DNA from: an uncultured Lysobacterales bacterium
GTDB taxonomy: Bacteria; Pseudomonadota; Gammaproteobacteria; Xanthomonadales; Xanthomonadaceae
DNA: 30,208 bases
NCBI GenBank assembly: GCA_946886865.1
Contig: CAMPJI010000024.1
Span: 1 to 30,208 of the forward strand
Reading direction: 5' to 3'
Shown here: positions 16,083 to 23,286 of the stretch, one piece after another
Layout: the number at the start of each line of letters is the position of its first letter
Position numbering within the stretch: position 1 is the stretch's first letter
Notes under the pieces: model-generated
The model's input: the letters and a program-made list of their open reading frames with translations, nothing else
Databases searched by the model: none
What the model was told of the DNA's origin: nothing
Made by a program: the position numbers and the translations under genes

Positions 16083-16586
16083 TCAACGCCGCGGGTCGTC
16101 GTTGTCGGCGACGTCCCGGGTCTGCTTTTCACGGAACGCGACCAGCGCGGCCGCGACATCGGGCGCCGAGGGCGCGAGCATCGCCGCTGCAAACAGCGCG
16201 GCATTGGCGGCGCCCGCAGTGCCGATGGCGAACGTCGCGACGGGGATGCCCGCAGGCATCTGCACGATCGACAGCAGCGAGTCCATGCCATTGAGCGCCT
16301 TGGACTGCACCGGCACACCCAGCACCGGCACGGCGGTCTTCGCCGCGAGCATGCCGGGCAGATGGGCCGCGCCCCCAGCGCCGGCGATGATCGCGCGCAA
16401 GCCACGTCCGCCGGCCGTCGCCGCGTAGTCGAACAGCACGTCTGGCGTGCGGTGCGCCGACACGACGCGGACTTCATGTGGGACCCCAAGCGCCGCCAGC
16501 CGGTCGGCGGCGTGCTGCATCGTGTCCCAGTCCGATCGCGACCCCATCACGATGCCGACGAGCGGCGTGGGCGCTGTGTCTGTCAT
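16083..16586 (-). CDS. purE: N5-carboxyaminoimidazole ribonucleotide mutase (class I PurE)
   Basis: The 167-residue product starts at the ATG at 16586. Class I PurE motifs are intact: GSRSDWDTM near the N-terminus, the catalytic SAHRTPD segment, and [16 protein letters not shown]. It interconverts N5-CAIR and CAIR in the cytoplasm. The presence of purK next door confirms the bacterial two-step route rather than class II PurE. It is the first gene of purEK and divergent from the UPF0434 gene. Confidence 0.97.
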   Translation of the reverse strand: MTDTAPTPLVGIVMGSRSDWDTMQHAADRLAALGVPHEVRVVSAHRTPDVLFDYAATAGGRGLRAIIAGAGGAAHLPGMLAAKTAVPVLGVPVQSKALNGMDSLLSIVQMPAGIPVATFAIGTAGAANAALFAAAMLAPSAPDVAAALVAFREKQTRDVADNDDPRR

Positions 16587-16610
16587 GGTTCGACCCTGCG
16601 GCAAAACGGT

Positions 16611-16616
16611 ATTCTA
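16611..16616 (-). promoter_or_regulatory. Candidate -10 box for purEK
   Basis: The minus strand reads TAGAAT here, one mismatch from TATAAT, 25 bp upstream of the purE ATG. No clear -35 hexamer lies at 16-18 bp, so this is a partial promoter match only. A purine-repressor box was looked for in the 126-bp divergent gap and not found. Confidence 0.33.
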
Positions 16617-16712
16617 CCGGCCCGCACCGTGTCCGGCAGCGCCTCCCTCCCGCGCCGGCCGGCGATACCGGGCACCTGCCACGGGCCCGGATGCCCCTCC
16701 CACGAGGCTTCC

Positions 16713-16982
16713 ATGGATCGCAAGTTGCTCGACCTGCTCGTTTGTCCGACCACCCGCCAGCCCTTGCAGCGGCTGGAGGCCGATGCGCTGGCGTCGCTCA
16801 ACGCCGCCGCGGCCGCCGGGACACTCCGCAAGGGTGACGGCAGCGTCCAGCCGCCGCCGCTGAGCGATGCCCTGGTCACGCGCGACCGGCGCCTCGCCTA
16901 CCGGCTGGAGGACGGCATCCCGGTGCTGCTGGCGGAGGAGGCCATCACCACGGTGGGAATCGCCGGCTTCCCGCCGGCATGA
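16713..16982 (+). CDS. UPF0434/Trm112-like small protein
   Basis: The 89-residue product begins MDRKLLDLLVCPTTRQPL and ends with the RRLAYRLEDGIPVLLAEEA segment typical of UPF0434 (YcaR) and Trm112 domains. E. coli YcaR is about 60 residues; the extra length here is an Ala/Pro-rich middle insert (about 25-55). The usual zinc-type CPxC start keeps only C11, so metal binding is probably lost. GAGG lies 6 nt before the ATG. The stop overlaps the nadC start as ATGA, making a two-gene operon. Function is unknown; YcaR-like proteins often sit beside lipid A or nucleotide genes, and Trm112 is a methyltransferase partner in other organisms. Confidence 0.82.
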   Translation: MDRKLLDLLVCPTTRQPLQRLEADALASLNAAAAAGTLRKGDGSVQPPPLSDALVTRDRRLAYRLEDGIPVLLAEEAITTVGIAGFPPA

Positions 16983-17848
16983 CAGGGTCCCACGCACCGC
17001 CCGATCCCGCGGACGTTGCGCGCGATGTCGCACGCGCGCTCGAGGAGGACCTGGGCAGCGGTGACGTCACCGCCGCACTCCTTCCTGACACCGGAGATAC
17101 GGCCTACCTGTTGTGCAAGGAAGCGGCCGTGGTGTGCGGCCGACCGTGGTTCGACGCCTGCCACCGCGAACTCGATCCCGAGGTCCGGATCGACTGGCGC
17201 GTCGACGAGGGCGACCGCGTCGAGGCCGGCACCGTGCTGGCGACGCTGCAGGGCCGCGCACGTGCGCTGGTGACCGCGGAGCGCGCGTCGCTCAATTTCC
17301 TGCAGACATTGATGGCCACCGCCACCGAAACGGCGCGCCATGTCGACGCGATCGCCGGTACCCGCACGCGCATCCTCGACACCCGCAAGACCATCCCGGG
17401 TCTGCGCATGGCGCAGAAATACGCAGTGCGTGTGGGCGGTGGGCATAACCACCGGATGGGCCTGTACGACCAGGTGATGCTCAAGGAAAACCACATCCGC
17501 GCCGCCGGAAGCCTGCCCGCCGCCATCCGGTCCGCGCGCGCGATGCACCCGGCGCTGCCGCTGATCGTGGAAGTGGAAACCTTGGCCGAACTCGCACAGG
17601 CGCTGGACACCGGGTGCGATCGCATCCTGATCGACGACTTCCCGTCCGAACTGCGACAGGACGCGGTCCGGATGGCACGTTCTGCGCCTTATGACGGGTC
17701 AATACCGCTGGAAGCCTCCGGCGGAATGGGGCTGGACGACCTGAAGGCCGTGGCCGGGGACGGCGTGGATTTCATCTCGATCGGCGGGCTGACCAAGCAC
17801 ATCCGGGCGATCGACCTGTCACTGAAGCTGGGCCGCCCGCCGGCCTGA
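16979..17848 (+). CDS. nadC: Nicotinate-nucleotide pyrophosphorylase (quinolinate phosphoribosyltransferase)
   Basis: The 289-residue enzyme contains the complete QPRTase set: N-terminal EDLGSGDVT, R102 in TAERASLNFLQ, the DTRKTIPGLR motif (R136, K137), GGGHNHRMGLYDQVMLKENH (155-172), and the C-terminal EASGGM and ISIGGLTK phosphate-binding loops. It converts quinolinate and PRPP to nicotinate mononucleotide and CO2 in de novo NAD synthesis. Translation is probably coupled to the preceding small gene by the ATGA overlap. No nadA or nadB is present in the window. It converges with the FHA gene across 40 bp. Confidence 0.97.
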   Translation: MTGSHAPPDPADVARDVARALEEDLGSGDVTAALLPDTGDTAYLLCKEAAVVCGRPWFDACHRELDPEVRIDWRVDEGDRVEAGTVLATLQGRARALVTAERASLNFLQTLMATATETARHVDAIAGTRTRILDTRKTIPGLRMAQKYAVRVGGGHNHRMGLYDQVMLKENHIRAAGSLPAAIRSARAMHPALPLIVEVETLAELAQALDTGCDRILIDDFPSELRQDAVRMARSAPYDGSIPLEASGGMGLDDLKAVAGDGVDFISIGGLTKHIRAIDLSLKLGRPPA

Positions 17849-17888
17849 AGGCGTCCGGAATCCCGTCGCCGGGACCGCAGCACGGATG

Positions 17889-18665
17889 TCAGGACGCCAT
17901 GCCCCACCAGACCAGTCCGGCAATCACCACCATCGCCACCGTCGCCCAGGCTGCAGGCGTGACGTGACGGACGCGCGGGCGCTCCCCGTGCTCCCGGCCG
18001 GCATGGCGCGTGCCGCCGATCAGGCGGAAACGCAGGGTATCGAAGGCGATCTCGTCGCCGGCGCCGACGATGCCGCGCGCGACACGGCGGCCGTTGATGA
18101 AGCTCCCATTGCTCGAACCCATGTCCTCCAGCAGGAGGCCATCGTCGGTCGGCATCAGACGCGCATGCATCCGGGACAACCCGGAATCCTCGAATGTCAG
18201 CGTGCACTCGGGAGCGCGGCCAATGGTCATCGTGCCGTTGATGGCGATGCTGCGACCGAAGGCGCTGCCCCCCACACCGCGAAGCGCGTACTTGGGCATC
18301 GCCGGACGCATGCTGGTCGCACCCAGGTCGTCGTTGGCGGGCGGCAGCGTGGCCTCGGCGGCCCCGTGCGGCGCCGGCGCGGGCGCACCGATCCCCGCCA
18401 GTCGTGCCACGACGCCCCCCAGGTCGACGCTGTCGCCCGGCCTCAGCGCGATCAGGCCATCCACCTGGCGTCCGTTGACGCTGATGGGGGTGTTCTCCGG
18501 GACATCCAGCATCACGCCCTGGGCGGTGACGTGCAGTCGACAATGCTGAGGGTTGACCCCGGGTCGGTCGATGACCACGTTGGCGGCCGGATCGGACCCG
18601 ACACGGTTGACGCCCAGGCCCAACAACACCTGCGGGTGCTCTCCACCCGGGAATACGAGCTTCAT
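17889..18665 (-). CDS. Dual-FHA, tail-anchored membrane protein
   Basis: The 258-residue protein starts at an ATG preceded by a GGGGGA ribosome binding site. It contains two FHA-like folds. The C-terminal one (about 125-216) has all phosphothreonine-binding marks: GR 149-150, SRMHA 164-168, GSSNGSF 183-189, NG 191-192. The N-terminal one (about 1-92) keeps the pattern and NG 64-65, but has GS for GR and NPQH for SRxH, so it probably does not bind phosphopeptides. An Ala/Pro-rich linker joins them. A single hydrophobic helix (239-256) ends the chain, suggesting a tail anchor with the FHA domains in the cytoplasm. No Ser/Thr kinase or phosphatase is near. The partner is unknown. Confidence 0.85.
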   Translation of the reverse strand: MKLVFPGGEHPQVLLGLGVNRVGSDPAANVVIDRPGVNPQHCRLHVTAQGVMLDVPENTPISVNGRQVDGLIALRPGDSVDLGGVVARLAGIGAPAPAPHGAAEATLPPANDDLGATSMRPAMPKYALRGVGGSAFGRSIAINGTMTIGRAPECTLTFEDSGLSRMHARLMPTDDGLLLEDMGSSNGSFINGRRVARGIVGAGDEIAFDTLRFRLIGGTRHAGREHGERPRVRHVTPAAWATVAMVVIAGLVWWGMAS

Positions 18666-18740
18666 TCTGAAATCCCCCTGTTCAGTGGAGTGTGGCCGAG
18701 GATGCTTGCGGCGTCAGCACGGCGGCGTCACATTTAGCCG
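18666..18740. promoter_or_regulatory. Divergent FHA/DUF3301 intergenic region
   Basis: This 75-bp gap must serve both the FHA gene and the DUF3301 gene unless the latter is read from elsewhere. The FHA ribosome binding site lies at its left edge. No convincing -35/-10 pair or inverted repeat was seen. Confidence 0.3.
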
Positions 18741-19064
18741 ATGCCGACTCTAGTCCTCGTGATGATCCTCGCCGCCGCGGCGTTCAGCTACTGGAGCAGC
18801 GCACGCGCCGCTGCCGAGCGGGCGGAGGTTCTCGGGCGCGAGGCCTGCCGGACCGCGGGCGTCCAGTGGTTGGACCAGACCGTCCACGCCACCGGCCTGC
18901 GGTTGCGGCGCCAAGATTCGGGCCGGCTCGGCTGGGAGCGCAGCTTCCGGTTCGACTACTCGCTCGACGGCCTGGACCGGCACGTCGGCCGGATGGTGAT
19001 GCGGGGCGAGAGACTGGTGTCGTTCTCCGGGCCCGTGTCGCAGGCCCCGGCGCGGCTCAACTGA
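18741..19064 (+). CDS. DUF3301-family membrane-anchored protein
   Basis: The 107-residue product has one N-terminal hydrophobic segment (2-17), then a basic, soluble part with ACRTAGVQWLDQTV and a repeated Leu/Arg pattern (LRLRRQDSGRLGWERSFRFDYS). This matches the DUF3301 family of gammaproteobacteria, about 100 residues and of unknown function. No good ribosome binding site precedes the ATG. It converges with sspB across 25 bp. Topology suggests an inner membrane anchor with a cytoplasmic or periplasmic tail; orientation is uncertain. Confidence 0.75.
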   Translation: MPTLVLVMILAAAAFSYWSSARAAAERAEVLGREACRTAGVQWLDQTVHATGLRLRRQDSGRLGWERSFRFDYSLDGLDRHVGRMVMRGERLVSFSGPVSQAPARLN

Positions 19065-19089
19065 GCCAGGCACTCCGACCGCCGCTGGA

Positions 19090-19593
19090 TCACTTCACGA
19101 TACGCAGGTGCCCGCTGCGGCGTGGCGTGGGGGTGCTCGGGTCGTCATCGCCCTCGTCGCTGGAGGCGGGGACTGCGGTCAGTTGGACCGGAGCATCCTC
19201 GTGCTCGGCCGGTGCATCCGGATCCTGACCTTCCAGGTCGGCGGGCGGCGTGCCTTCCGCAGCCACATCGTCTGGCAGAGCCATGCCTTGACCCGTCTCC
19301 CGGGCGTAGATCGCCAGCACCGCACCCACTGGCACCGATACGGCGTGGCTGACACCCCCGAACCGCGCACTGAAACGGATCAGCTCGTTGTCCATCTCCA
19401 GCCGCGAGACCGCGCGCTCGGCGATGTTCAGCACGATCTTGCCTTCCTTCACCGCATGCATCGGGACCTGCACACCGGGCCGGGTCGCATCGACCAGCAC
19501 GTGGGGGGTCATCCCGTTGTCGGCAATCCACTCGTACAGCGCCCGCAGCAGGTACGGGCGGTGGCTGGTCATCGTCGTCGCGTGTTCGCTCAT
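19090..19593 (-). CDS. sspB: ClpXP adaptor, stringent starvation protein B
   Basis: From the ATG at 19593 the product is 167 residues; the in-frame ATG at 19572 is also plausible because the family core begins at RPYLLRALYEW. The folded domain (about 10-110) carries the SspB pattern ALYEWIADNGMTPHVLVDA and FSARFGGVSHAVSVPVGAVLAIYARE. A long acidic, flexible linker follows, and the C-terminus ends HLRIVK, the short tail that docks on ClpX. SspB brings ssrA-tagged proteins to ClpXP. It lies 107 nt downstream of sspA, with a strong hairpin in the gap. Confidence 0.95.
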   Translation of the reverse strand: MSEHATTMTSHRPYLLRALYEWIADNGMTPHVLVDATRPGVQVPMHAVKEGKIVLNIAERAVSRLEMDNELIRFSARFGGVSHAVSVPVGAVLAIYARETGQGMALPDDVAAEGTPPADLEGQDPDAPAEHEDAPVQLTAVPASSDEGDDDPSTPTPRRSGHLRIVK

Positions 19594-19649
19594 GCGGGCG
19601 AGTTTAGAACACCGCGCCTGCGCATGGCGCTGGATACGGTCGCCAACGA

Positions 19650-19677
19650 AATGCGGCGCGCCGGGGCGCGCCGCATT
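19650..19677 (-). terminator. Perfect 11-bp hairpin between sspA and sspB
   Basis: AATGCGGCGCG (19650-19660) pairs fully with 19667-19677 across a 6-nt loop, 23 nt after the sspA stop. The minus-strand tail (TCGTTGG) has few U residues, so complete termination is doubtful. It could attenuate sspB relative to sspA or protect the sspA 3' end. Confidence 0.4.
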
Positions 19678-19700
19678 CGGGAGACTGGCCAGCCGGCCGG

Positions 19701-20336
19701 TCAGGCCGGAAGGTCGCGCAGCTTGCGCTCTTCGTCCGTCAGGCTTCGCGTGAACCCGGGATTGCGGAAGATACGGTTGCCGTAGTCCTCGATCGCCTTG
19801 CCGTCCTTCGGCAGCGGCACGCCCAGTGCCGGCAGGCGCCAGATGATCGGTGCCATTGCGCAATCGGCCAGGCTCATCTCGGTGTTGAGGAAGAACTTGA
19901 ACGCCTTGAACAGCGGCACCGACGCGGTGAGGAGCTCCTTCAACCGCTTGCGGCCGGCGTCGGCCTGGGCCTTGTTGCCCAGCTGGATGGCCTGGACCTG
20001 CGGCACCCAGTCGTGCTCGAGCCGAAGCATGCCCAGCCGCAGACGCGCACGCGACAGCGGGTCGACCGGCATCAACGGCGGGTGCGGATAGCGTTCGTCG
20101 AGATACTCGCTGACGACACTGGCCGCATACAGCACCAGATCGCGCTCGACCAGGGTCGGCACGGAGTGGTACGGGTTCAGGTCGATCAGGTCTTCGGGCG
20201 GGTTCTGCGGATCGACCGGGATCAGGTCGTAGGTAACGCCCTTCGCAGCCAGCACCAGGCGGACCCGGTGGCACAGCACGCAGTCGGTTGAGGAAAACAG
20301 GGTCAGGGCATTACGCATACGTGGGCTCGCCGCCAT
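19701..20336 (-). CDS. sspA: Stringent starvation protein A (GST fold)
   Basis: The second of two adjacent ATG codons (20336) is 6 nt from GGAGAGG and gives 211 residues, matching E. coli SspA (212). The N-terminal thioredoxin-like domain begins LTLFSSTDCVLCHRVRLVLAAKG, followed by YHSVPTLVERDLVLYAASVVSEYLDERYPHPPLMP, a clear SspA/GST pattern. C19 and C22 form a CxxC that E. coli SspA lacks at this site. The helical C-terminal domain contains LADCAMAPIIWRLPALG. SspA binds RNA polymerase and alters promoter use under starvation and acid stress. It follows petC, the usual order in beta- and gammaproteobacteria. Confidence 0.95.
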   Translation of the reverse strand: MAASPRMRNALTLFSSTDCVLCHRVRLVLAAKGVTYDLIPVDPQNPPEDLIDLNPYHSVPTLVERDLVLYAASVVSEYLDERYPHPPLMPVDPLSRARLRLGMLRLEHDWVPQVQAIQLGNKAQADAGRKRLKELLTASVPLFKAFKFFLNTEMSLADCAMAPIIWRLPALGVPLPKDGKAIEDYGNRIFRNPGFTRSLTDEERKLRDLPA

Positions 20337-20432
20337 CATCGACCTCTCCAGCCACCGGAATCCGCCGGTCGGCAAGACGCCGCCCACCCCGTGTGAGCGG
20401 TCGTCGCGGCCTCGATCACGCTGCGGTCCGAT

Positions 20433-20465
20433 GGTGCATGCACCGCCACCCGTGCGGGCGGCGGT
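20433..20465 (-). terminator. Palindrome and hairpin after petC
   Basis: An imperfect 10-bp stem (20442-20451 with 20456-20465) lies 16 nt downstream of the petC stop. One position is an A/C mismatch on the plus strand but a G-U pair in the minus-strand RNA, which fits transcription from petC. The perfect 12-bp palindrome GGTGCATGCACC (20433-20444) overlaps its end. There is no U tract. It may be a weak terminator for petABC or an operator for sspA. Confidence 0.38.
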
Positions 20466-20480
20466 CCACCGGGCCTGCCG

Positions 20481-21257
20481 TCAGTGCTTCACGTCGCGCC
20501 AGTACTCGCTCTTGAGCAACCAGGCGAAGAAGGTGAACAGCACCAGGAACAGGATCACCCAGACGCCCATGCTCTGGCGCTTGAGGGCGGCCGGTTCGCC
20601 GGCGTACTCGAGGAATGCAGTGATGTCGCGGGCAGCCTGGTCGAAGCTCTCCGCGTCCAACTGGCCGGGGGTCTTCACTTCAAGACCCACGACCGGGCGT
20701 TCGTCGCCGGTCGACTCGCCCGCGTCGCCGTAGACAGCGTGCTGCAAACCCTGCAGCTCCCACAGCGGATTGGGCATCGACACGTTCGGGAACAGCTTGT
20801 TGTTCCAGCCCAGCGGCTGGTTCTCGTCCAGGTAGAAGGACTTGAGGTAGGTGTAGATCCAGTCCGACCCGCGCACGCGCGAGATCAGGCTGAGATCGGG
20901 CGGCATCTTGCCGAACCAGTCCTCGGCATGGTCCGCCGTCAGGCTGACCTGAATCTGCTCACCGAAGTTGGCACCGGTGAAGTTGAGGTTGTTCATCACC
21001 TCTTCTTCGGTCAGGTCTAGGTCCTCGGCGATGCGCGAGTACCGGAGATACTTGAGCGAGTGGCAGGCCGAGCAGTAGTTCATGTACAGCTGCGCGCCGC
21101 GCTGCAGGGATGCTTGGTCGCTCAGGTCGATACCGGCATGCTCGACATCGCCACCGGCGGCGGCCAATGCACTGGCCGACATCAGCAACCCGGCAGCCAT
21201 CGCCACCAGCCGGCCGGCCCAGCGGCGCTGGAAGGAAGTAGGCGTCTTGTTAGTCAT
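20481..21257 (-). CDS. petC: Cytochrome c1 of the bc1 complex
   Basis: The 258-residue protein has a cleavable signal peptide (1-33), a single heme c site CSACH (62-66), the conserved MPPDLS at 118-123 and a likely axial Met at 161 (FPNVSMPNPLW). A C-terminal membrane anchor spans 232-251, ending KSEYWRDVKH. It transfers electrons from the Rieske protein to a periplasmic cytochrome c. The ATG lies inside the end of petB (8-nt overlap), so translation is coupled. It is the third gene of petABC. Confidence 0.97.
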   Translation of the reverse strand: MTNKTPTSFQRRWAGRLVAMAAGLLMSASALAAAGGDVEHAGIDLSDQASLQRGAQLYMNYCSACHSLKYLRYSRIAEDLDLTEEEVMNNLNFTGANFGEQIQVSLTADHAEDWFGKMPPDLSLISRVRGSDWIYTYLKSFYLDENQPLGWNNKLFPNVSMPNPLWELQGLQHAVYGDAGESTGDERPVVGLEVKTPGQLDAESFDQAARDITAFLEYAGEPAALKRQSMGVWVILFLVLFTFFAWLLKSEYWRDVKH

Positions 21258-22509
21258 GCATCGTCACCCGTTCCGGCACCGGCTTGGTCTTGTCGAGCTT
21301 GGTCCACAGCGGCATCGTGATGAAGAAAGCGAAGTAGAGGAAGGTCAGCACGCGGCCGACGATGGTTTCGACCGGATCGGTGCCCGGGCCGGCCCCGATC
21401 TTGCCCAGCCACACGAAGCACACGACCAGGACGGCAAGCATCACCTTCGTGATCCAGCCGCGGTACCGCACGGACTTGACCTTGGCACGGTCGAGCCAGG
21501 GCACCAGGAACAGGATCGCGATCGCGCCGAACATCACCAGCACACCGGCTAGCTTGTCGGGCACCACGCGCAACATGGCGTAGTACGGCGTGTAGTACCA
21601 CACGGGCTTGATGTGGGCCGGCGTCACCAGGCGGTTGGCCTCGGTGAAGTTGTCGTGCTCCAGGAACCAGCCGCCGAACGCCGGGGCGAAGAAGATGATG
21701 AACGCCGCGATGATCAGGAAGAACCCGACGTACATCGTGTCCTTCACCGTGTAGTACGGGTGGAACGGAATGCCGTCGGTCGGCGCCGTCGGGGACCAGC
21801 GGTTGCCCTTCGGTCCCTTCTTGATCTCCACGCCATCCGGGTTGTTGGACCCCACTTCGTGCAGCGCGCCCAGGTGCAGCACAACCAGCAGCAGCAGCAC
21901 CAGCGGCAGCGCGATCACGTGCAGCGCGAAGAAGCGGTTGAGCGTGGCATCGCCGGGCAGGTAATCGCCCATGATCCACTCGACCAGGCCGCCGCCGATC
22001 ACCGGGATGGCGCCGAACAGCGAGATGATCACCTTGGCGCCCCAGAACGACATCTGGCCCCAAGGCAGCACGTACCCCAGGAACGCCTCGGCCATCAGCA
22101 CCAGATAGATCAGCATGCCGAGGATCCACACCAGCTCGCGCGGCTTCTTGTACGAGCCGTACATCAGGCCGCGGAACATGTGGATGTACACCACGACGAA
22201 GAACAGCGATGCGCCGGTGGAATGCATGTAGCGGATCAGCCAGCCCCACTGCACGTCGCGCATGATGTACTCGACCGAGGCGAAGGCTTCCGCCGCGCTC
22301 GGCTTGTAGTGCATCGTCAGGAAGATGCCGGTAACGATCTGGTTGACCAGCACCACCAGCGACAGCACGCCGAAGATGTACCAGATGTTGAAGTTCTTCG
22401 GCGCGTAGTACTCGGTCATGTGCTTGCGGTACATCGGCATCAAAGCCGGTGCACGCTCGTTGACCCAGTTCATCACGCCGTCGGCGCTGCGGGTAATGAT
22501 GTTGGACAT
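21250..22509 (-). CDS. petB: Cytochrome b of the bc1 complex
   Basis: The 419-residue membrane protein has about eight transmembrane helices. Heme ligands are H96 and H110, and H197 and H212, the second pair 15 apart as in several beta/gammaproteobacterial proteins. The Qo-site tetrapeptide, PEWY in many bc1 complexes, reads PVWY here (302-305), so the Qo glutamate is absent. It oxidises quinol at Qo and reduces quinone at Qi, pumping protons. It begins 3 nt after petA and overlaps petC. The rest of the core (GQMSFWGA, EVGSNNPDG) is typical. Confidence 0.97.
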   Translation of the reverse strand: MSNIITRSADGVMNWVNERAPALMPMYRKHMTEYYAPKNFNIWYIFGVLSLVVLVNQIVTGIFLTMHYKPSAAEAFASVEYIMRDVQWGWLIRYMHSTGASLFFVVVYIHMFRGLMYGSYKKPRELVWILGMLIYLVLMAEAFLGYVLPWGQMSFWGAKVIISLFGAIPVIGGGLVEWIMGDYLPGDATLNRFFALHVIALPLVLLLLVVLHLGALHEVGSNNPDGVEIKKGPKGNRWSPTAPTDGIPFHPYYTVKDTMYVGFFLIIAAFIIFFAPAFGGWFLEHDNFTEANRLVTPAHIKPVWYYTPYYAMLRVVPDKLAGVLVMFGAIAILFLVPWLDRAKVKSVRYRGWITKVMLAVLVVCFVWLGKIGAGPGTDPVETIVGRVLTFLYFAFFITMPLWTKLDKTKPVPERVTMHD

Positions 22510-22512
22510 GGC

Positions 22513-23136
22513 TTACGCGGCCCCTTGCGGATCGACGCCGATGACGATGGTGGTGTCGTCGACATAGTGGTGCGGCGGCACGACCAGGTTGGTCGGCGCC
22601 GGCACGCCCTGATAGACACGGCCGGCCATGTCGAACTTCGACTTGTGGCAGGGGCAGAAATAGCCACCCTTCCACTGTGCATCGAACGGCTGCGGTGCGA
22701 TCTGGGCGACCATTTCCGGCGAGCAGCCCAGATGGGTGCACAGACCGACCAGCACCGACACTTCGGGCTTGATCGAGCGCAGCTCGTTGGCCGCGTATTC
22801 CGGCTGCTGTTCGGGGTTTTGCGAAGACGGGTCGCTGAGCACGTCATCCAGCGTCGGCAAGGCCTGCAGCACAGCCTGCGAGCGGCGCACGATCCAGATC
22901 GGCTGGCCGCGCCACTCCAGGATCAGGCGTTGGCCTTCCTCGAGCGCGCTGATGTCAGCCGTGATCGGCGCACCGGCGAGCTTGGCGCGCTCGCTGGGGT
23001 TCCACGACTTGATGAAAGGCACCGCCACGAAACCGGCGCCCACGGCACCGACGACGGCTGTCGTCGCGGTCAGGAACCGACGACGCCCGTGGTTGATGGG
23101 CTCGGGATGAGGATCGGTGATCCCTTGGTTGGCCAT
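22513..23136 (-). CDS. petA: Rieske iron-sulfur subunit of the bc1 complex
   Basis: The ATG at 23136 follows GGAG at 6 nt and gives 207 residues. An N-terminal twin-arginine type signal (GRRRFLTATT, 17-26) precedes the membrane anchor to about residue 41. The [2Fe-2S] site is intact: CTHLGC (133-138) and CPCHKSKF (161-168), with C133, H135, C161 and H164 as ligands and C138-C163 as the disulfide. It moves electrons from quinol to cytochrome c1. It is the first gene of petABC. Confidence 0.97.
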   Translation of the reverse strand: MANQGITDPHPEPINHGRRRFLTATTAVVGAVGAGFVAVPFIKSWNPSERAKLAGAPITADISALEEGQRLILEWRGQPIWIVRRSQAVLQALPTLDDVLSDPSSQNPEQQPEYAANELRSIKPEVSVLVGLCTHLGCSPEMVAQIAPQPFDAQWKGGYFCPCHKSKFDMAGRVYQGVPAPTNLVVPPHHYVDDTTIVIGVDPQGAA

Positions 23137-23286
23137 CCGGCACTCCGCAAATACTGTCTGGATATCGAATCGGGACGCGGCGCCGGCCACTGGCGACGGC
23201 TCGCGGCTCAAAGACGGCGAAGTGTAACGGAACGGTGAACAGCAGGACAATCCGCCGGGCGTCCGAAACGAGCCGGAAGCCGGGGA
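23137..23286 (-). promoter_or_regulatory. petABC upstream region
   Basis: This 150-bp gap between the transglycosylase stop and petA should carry the petABC promoter. The minus strand has TTGTCC (23245-23250) and TTACAC (23222-23227) separated by 17 bp, a weak pair. No oxygen-responsive FNR-type site was recognised. Confidence 0.3.

Noticed and set aside
16587..16712. Possible purine repressor box upstream of purE
   Set aside because: GCAAAACGGTATTC resembles half of the E. coli PurR site only loosely, and PurR is not expected in this group.
17849..17888. Terminator between nadC and the FHA gene
   Set aside because: Only a 5-bp stem (TCCCG/CGGGA) without a U tract is visible in the 40-bp gap.
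21613..23238. Plus-strand open frame opposite petB and petA
   Set aside because: Composition is His/Arg/Asp-rich and shadows the cytochrome genes; no start signal or motif.
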